Source: CAIKOD01 sp035543455
GTDB taxonomy: Archaea; Halobacteriota; Methanomicrobia; Methanomicrobiales; Methanospirillaceae
DNA: 64,000 bases
Direction of reading: 5' to 3'
Assembly: GCA_035543455.1 (NCBI GenBank)
Contig: DATKKE010000053.1
Span: 32,379-96,378, forward strand
A program made the translations under genes and the position numbers. The notes beneath the pieces were generated by a model, which saw only the letters and a program-made list of their open reading frames with translations, did not search any database and was not told where the DNA came from. Of the stretch, positions 60,730 to 64,000 are shown in pieces. Position 1 is the stretch's first letter. Every line of letters begins with the position of its first letter.

Positions 60730-61289
60730 AGATTTTTTCCGCCTGTTGCTGACAGGAACTGTTGTTTCACGATACCATAAGAACCGTCCGGTTTTATGAA
60801 AACCATGAATCCTTATACCGGTTAATCCCGGGATCTGCCTTAATCGGACCGGACGTCATAGCTAAAAATTTTGAAAAACATCAGAAGAATGTGGGCACAG
60901 CCATGGCACTCGGCATGGTTACCATGGCCGTACAGATTCGAAGATTACCCTTAGCTACACATGGTGCAGCATTAACATCTCTCGTTAAAATACTATTAAA
61001 ATATTTTCTTTTACCTTTATGTTAATATCTTTAACTTAACCCGTTTCAATCAGGGTCACCATGTGAGTTTTTATCGCAAAAAAACATTAAAAATCTACTT
61101 TTCCCATTTCGGACAAATTAGATAAAATGATCTAAATCCGTAGGTTAAAAAAATCCGACAGGGAGTATTATCAGCGAAGTACTCCTGGGATTCAGTATGT
61201 AGCTTATATGCCCGGTATCGAATTTGCAGGGAAAGGATCCTGTTTTGCTGGAACGTTTCTGCACTGCAGAAAAAAAAGAAAACGTGAGA
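60730..61289. other. 560-bp gap without a convincing gene
   Basis: AT-rich. A frame at 60762-61025 (+) has no supporting motif or RBS. I see no tRNA, hairpin pair or repeat copy. Confidence 0.4.
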
Positions 61290-62762
61290 TTACATATCGA
61301 AATACAGGTGGAACTCATAGGGATGAGGTCGTAACCGTACGCCATCCATCTCCATCCGTTTATATTCGATCCAGACATCAATGACATCCTTGGTAAACAC
61401 GTTACCCTGCAGGAGGAATTTGTGGTCTTCCTCAAGGGCATCGATTGCCGCTTCAAGAGAACCCGGGACCGTCGGAATTTTCCCTGATTCCTCACCCGCC
61501 AGTTCATAGGTATTTCCTTCGAACGGCTCCTTCGGATCTGTTTTTTTCTTGATACCATCGATACCCGCCATCAGCATCGCCGAGAACGCAAGATAGGGAT
61601 TACATGAGGGGTCCGGAGGCCTGAATTCGATTCTTTTTGCCTTTGGATTATCGGTATAGAGGGGGATTCGTACTGCTGCAGACCTGTTTCTCATCGAGTA
61701 AACCAGGTTCACCGGCGCCTCATAACCGGGCACCAGTCGTTTGTATGAATTCGTAGTCGGGGCACAGAAGGCCATCAAGGCGTGGGCGTGGCTGAGAAGA
61801 CCACCGATGTAATACTTCGCAAGCTGTGAAATGCCCCCATAGCCCTTCTCATCATAGAACATGTTCTTCCCCCCGGTCCAGAGAGACTGGTGGGTATGCA
61901 TCCCTGATCCATTATCACCGAACAGTGGTTTTGGCATGAAGGTGGCGACCTGTCCGTTCTGGCGGGCGAGGTTCTTTACGATGTACTTAAACATCATGCA
62001 ACGGTCGGCAACCTTGACGAGAGAGTCATATCGCATGTCAATTTCGTTTTGGCCCCCCGTGGCCACCTCATGATGATGAACTTCAATAGGTATTCCCGTT
62101 TCTATCATTTTCAGGGTTATCCTACTCCGTAAGTCCTGCAGCGAATCATGTGGCGGGACGGGGAAATACCCTTCCTTGAACCGCGGTTTATATCCAAGGT
62201 TCGGGCATTCGTCCCGCCCGGAATTCCATTCACCTTCATAAGAATCGATAAAATAATATCCGGAATTGACAGTCTGATCGAACCTGATATCATCAAAAAT
62301 GAAGAATTCGAGCTCAGGTCCCCAATAGCTGACATCTGCGATTTTTTGTTCTTTTAAATATTGTTCCGCCTTTTTTGCAACGTACCTTGGGTCCCTCGTA
62401 TAGGGCTTCTTGGCCACGGGATCATATACATCACAGATGATAGATAGTGTCGGTACTTCACATACCGGGTCGGCTACTGCAGTCCCGGCATCAGGAGACA
62501 GTATCATATCAGACTCCTGGATCTTCTGGAAACCACGGATTGATGAACCATCAAAGCCGATTCCCTCATCCCATATACCTGCTCCCGGGTCGCTGTCCGC
62601 GAGGAGTTCGGATGCAGGTATCGAAAAGTGCTGCCAGAGACCGGGAAGATCATTAAATTTCAGGTCGACAATTTTTATTTTATCTTTCTTGATGAGCGAG
62701 AGTACGTTGTCAACATCGGTTTTACTGACGGTTCCATTCCATTTTTTTGTTGTGGATTTCAA
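61290..62762 (-). CDS. glnA: Glutamine synthetase type I
   Basis: A ~490-residue GS. Catalytic segments are GFDGSSIRGF, NEIDMRYDSL and FGDNGSGMHTHQSLW, plus NRSAAVRIP. An insert (FIDSYEGEWNSG) is of the I-beta type, and NTYELAGEE puts Tyr where the adenylylated Tyr sits in bacteria. Ammonia assimilation. The start is uncertain: I use TTG 62762 with AAGGTGA upstream, but ATG 62819 is also open. Confidence 0.9.
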   Translation of the reverse strand: MKSTTKKWNGTVSKTDVDNVLSLIKKDKIKIVDLKFNDLPGLWQHFSIPASELLADSDPGAGIWDEGIGFDGSSIRGFQKIQESDMILSPDAGTAVADPVCEVPTLSIICDVYDPVAKKPYTRDPRYVAKKAEQYLKEQKIADVSYWGPELEFFIFDDIRFDQTVNSGYYFIDSYEGEWNSGRDECPNLGYKPRFKEGYFPVPPHDSLQDLRSRITLKMIETGIPIEVHHHEVATGGQNEIDMRYDSLVKVADRCMMFKYIVKNLARQNGQVATFMPKPLFGDNGSGMHTHQSLWTGGKNMFYDEKGYGGISQLAKYYIGGLLSHAHALMAFCAPTTNSYKRLVPGYEAPVNLVYSMRNRSAAVRIPLYTDNPKAKRIEFRPPDPSCNPYLAFSAMLMAGIDGIKKKTDPKEPFEGNTYELAGEESGKIPTVPGSLEAAIDALEEDHKFLLQGNVFTKDVIDVWIEYKRMEMDGVRLRPHPYEFHLYFDM

Positions 62763-63158
62763 TCTTTCACCTTCGGTTTCGAAAACCGGTCCAGGTTTGT
62801 CTATGCAACAGACCAGCATACATTCTGTCGTAATGTTCAGACCTGTTATCCGGTGATAGAAATAAGCTTCTACCTCACATTACTTAAATCTATTTCATAT
62901 TGCCAAGAAGAGGTATTGAAGAAGGAGATCAGATCGTGAAACGAAACACGGGGACTTCTTCATCAATTTTTTGAGATGAGAAGACGCGACCCTACACCCA
63001 TTTCCGGGTCCGAGGTTCTCCAGGTTATGTAAAAACAATTTTTCCTTTCTCCGGACCAGTTCAGGGAAGGGGTCAGCCAGCTTGTGAGGAGATAGACCAT
63101 CGCATTCCCCAGAGTGGGTCCGGACCACGAATCATGATATCCGGCTGCCCGAAAAGTA
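62763..63158. other. Gap between mazF and glnA
   Basis: About 400 bp with the glnA promoter (TATA-like GATTTAAGTAATG on the minus strand near 62880). A 77-codon minus-strand frame (62895-63128) has no start signal or family support. Confidence 0.4.
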
Positions 63159-63530
63159 TTACCCTATATTCTGATCGGCATCGCCATCGGTGCAATAATT
63201 CACGGATATGCACCGGCAGATTTCCTCAATCAATAGTGAATTGATTGCCTGTCTATCTCCTTCATTGATTGATCCAATTCTGTGCCTGAGCCTCACCTGG
63301 TCAAGCGTCGCAATCTGAAATACCAGCACTATACTTTCATTTGCGAGCCCGTTCTGGTGTGTTGGAGAAATCAACTGTGTATAAGAAAACCTGGCGCTGC
63401 TGAGACTGGTTGTCAAGGGGACAATAATAATCATTGAATGTGCAAGTCCCACCACAATAGGTCGGGTTCCCTGCTGCTCATGCCCCTTCGAGTCCTCAAG
63501 ATCAACGAGCCAGATTTCTCCTATTTTCAT
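63159..63530 (-). CDS. mazF: MazF/PemK-family toxin
   Basis: A 123-residue protein with MKIGEIWLVDLEDSKGHEQQ, GTRPIVVGLAHS and IIVPLTTSLSS, typical of the PemK/MazF endoribonuclease fold. It cleaves mRNA at short motifs. No classical MazE lies next to it; the preceding gene on the same strand (63567 onward) is the likely partner. The C-terminus is slightly long and Cys-containing. Confidence 0.75.
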   Translation of the reverse strand: MKIGEIWLVDLEDSKGHEQQGTRPIVVGLAHSMIIIVPLTTSLSSARFSYTQLISPTHQNGLANESIVLVFQIATLDQVRLRHRIGSINEGDRQAINSLLIEEICRCISVNYCTDGDADQNIG

Positions 63531-63566
63531 GTATCAATGCCTCATTGATCGCAAGGCTGCACGCTG

Positions 63567-64000
63567 CTAGGGTTCTATTTCCTTTCTTAGCTCTTCAAGA
63601 TCCTTTACTGTCGGTTCGAAGAGGAATTCTTTCGCTTTTGAGACACCCACTGCAATCTGGGCCTGTGAATAGAACGGCTTTAATTGTTTCACTCTCTTCA
63701 AGGCTTCTAGCGGATCACAATTTTCCCGCTTCATATAGTATCCATAGGTGGCCCCGACTTCGAGCAATACAGGTTTTAATCCAAATATTCCGTTCAGGTT
63801 ATCTGCCGACTGTTTTTCAGGATTATTCAGGTGAGATTCCGTTTTAAATTCCTGGAACTCATCGGTGAATTCATAAAGATCCTTTGTCAAAACAGGGGAA
63901 TAAAGTCCCTTCACATAGATACTATACGGGTACCCGAGTTTCAGGCCTTTCAGTTCCAGGAGGCAGACTATTTTCTGTACAATAAGCCGATCATCAAACT
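63567..64000 (-). CDS. YwgA-like protein, putative antitoxin partner (cut by window edge)
   Basis: The frame is open to the window end; ~143 residues are visible. FDDRLIVQKIVCLLELKGLK and YSIYVKGLYSPVLTKDLYE match the YwgA/DUF4065-like fold (DDRLxLQKLxYLL and GPYSxxL). Proteins of this fold act as antitoxins or protease adaptors near toxins. It is 36 bp upstream of mazF. A GTG at 63914 is not the true start, since coding similarity continues beyond it. Confidence 0.65.
   Translation of the reverse strand, partial: FDDRLIVQKIVCLLELKGLKLGYPYSIYVKGLYSPVLTKDLYEFTDEFQEFKTESHLNNPEKQSADNLNGIFGLKPVLLEVGATYGYYMKRENCDPLEALKRVKQLKPFYSQAQIAVGVSKAKEFLFEPTVKDLEELRKEIEP

Noticed and set aside
60762..61025. 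87-codon frame between mobB and glnA
   Set aside because: No coding evidence; the region looks like ordinary intergenic sequence.
62895..63128. 77-codon minus frame between glnA and mazF
   Set aside because: No start signal or recognisable domain, and it ends in the glnA promoter side.

Overview
The window comes from a hydrogenotrophic, formate-using methanogenic archaeon, most likely of the order Methanomicrobiales; I cannot fix the genus from sequence alone. The call rests on a complete F420-reducing hydrogenase operon (frhADGB), a formylmethanofuran dehydrogenase operon (fwdGDBAC plus a rubredoxin-like gene), an F420-dependent formate dehydrogenase (fdhAB), the methanopterin enzyme MptA, Sep-tRNA:Cys-tRNA synthase, archaeal translation factors (aIF2-beta with a TRAM tail, aIF1A), RpoL and archaeal TATA-type promoters.

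Layout. 1-7.4 kb: housekeeping genes (map, an AAA ATPase, a metallo-beta-lactamase hydrolase, rpoL, aIF2-beta, an orphan ABC ATPase, ilvC, mptA). 7.9-11.5 kb: frhADGB behind a structured leader. 11.7-27 kb: a sulfur, cysteine and methionine region containing metX with CBS domains, a free-standing ThrRS-type editing domain, DUF1890, DUF1894, thiI, a cysteine-desulfurase-like enzyme, two tRNA-Cys genes, a radical SAM protein, LarE, a small Cys-bearing HTH protein, a MoeB/MoaD pair, SepCysS and MetY. 27-31.4 kb: a Lon-like protease, then a DtxR-like regulator with a cobalt/nickel ECF transporter. 31.6-41.4 kb: aIF1A, a broken signalling gene, a PEGA surface protein, modABC, a duplicated orphan family, FmdE and a YdjM-type membrane protein. 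41.4-46.3 kb: fwd operon. 46.6-53.4 kb: MoeA and a sulfur-trafficking island (Dsr-like siroheme protein, split YeeE/YedE permease, TusA, DsrE/DsrF fusion, OsmC). 54-64 kb: MoeA-PBP fusion, fdhBA, MobB, glnA, and a MazF toxin next to a YwgA-like protein.

The main discovery candidate is a cysteine/sulfur regulon. A 14-bp palindrome, TTCACAATTGTGAA or a close variant, occurs seven times between 16 and 27 kb. In most cases it lies about 30-38 bp downstream of a TATA-like box, where a repressor would block transcription. The sites precede metX, the desulfurase-like gene, both tRNA-Cys genes, the HTH gene itself, SepCysS-MetY and a second small winged-helix gene. A free-standing tRNA gene under the same apparent operator as amino-acid biosynthesis genes is unusual, and fits an organism that makes cysteine on tRNA-Cys. 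A second two-site operator, TTTGG-N7-CCAAA, links the DtxR-like regulator and the cobalt/nickel transporter.

Other signals: a dispersed MITE-like repeat family with CTCTGTTGA-type ends (at least six copies), two genes (mptA, cbiO) with no usable ATG/GTG/TTG start, two very small genes (a 39-residue membrane peptide and a 19-residue Gly/Cys peptide), and a histidine-kinase remnant behind a truncated REC-PAS-PAS gene. All function calls come from reading motifs and context; no database search was run.
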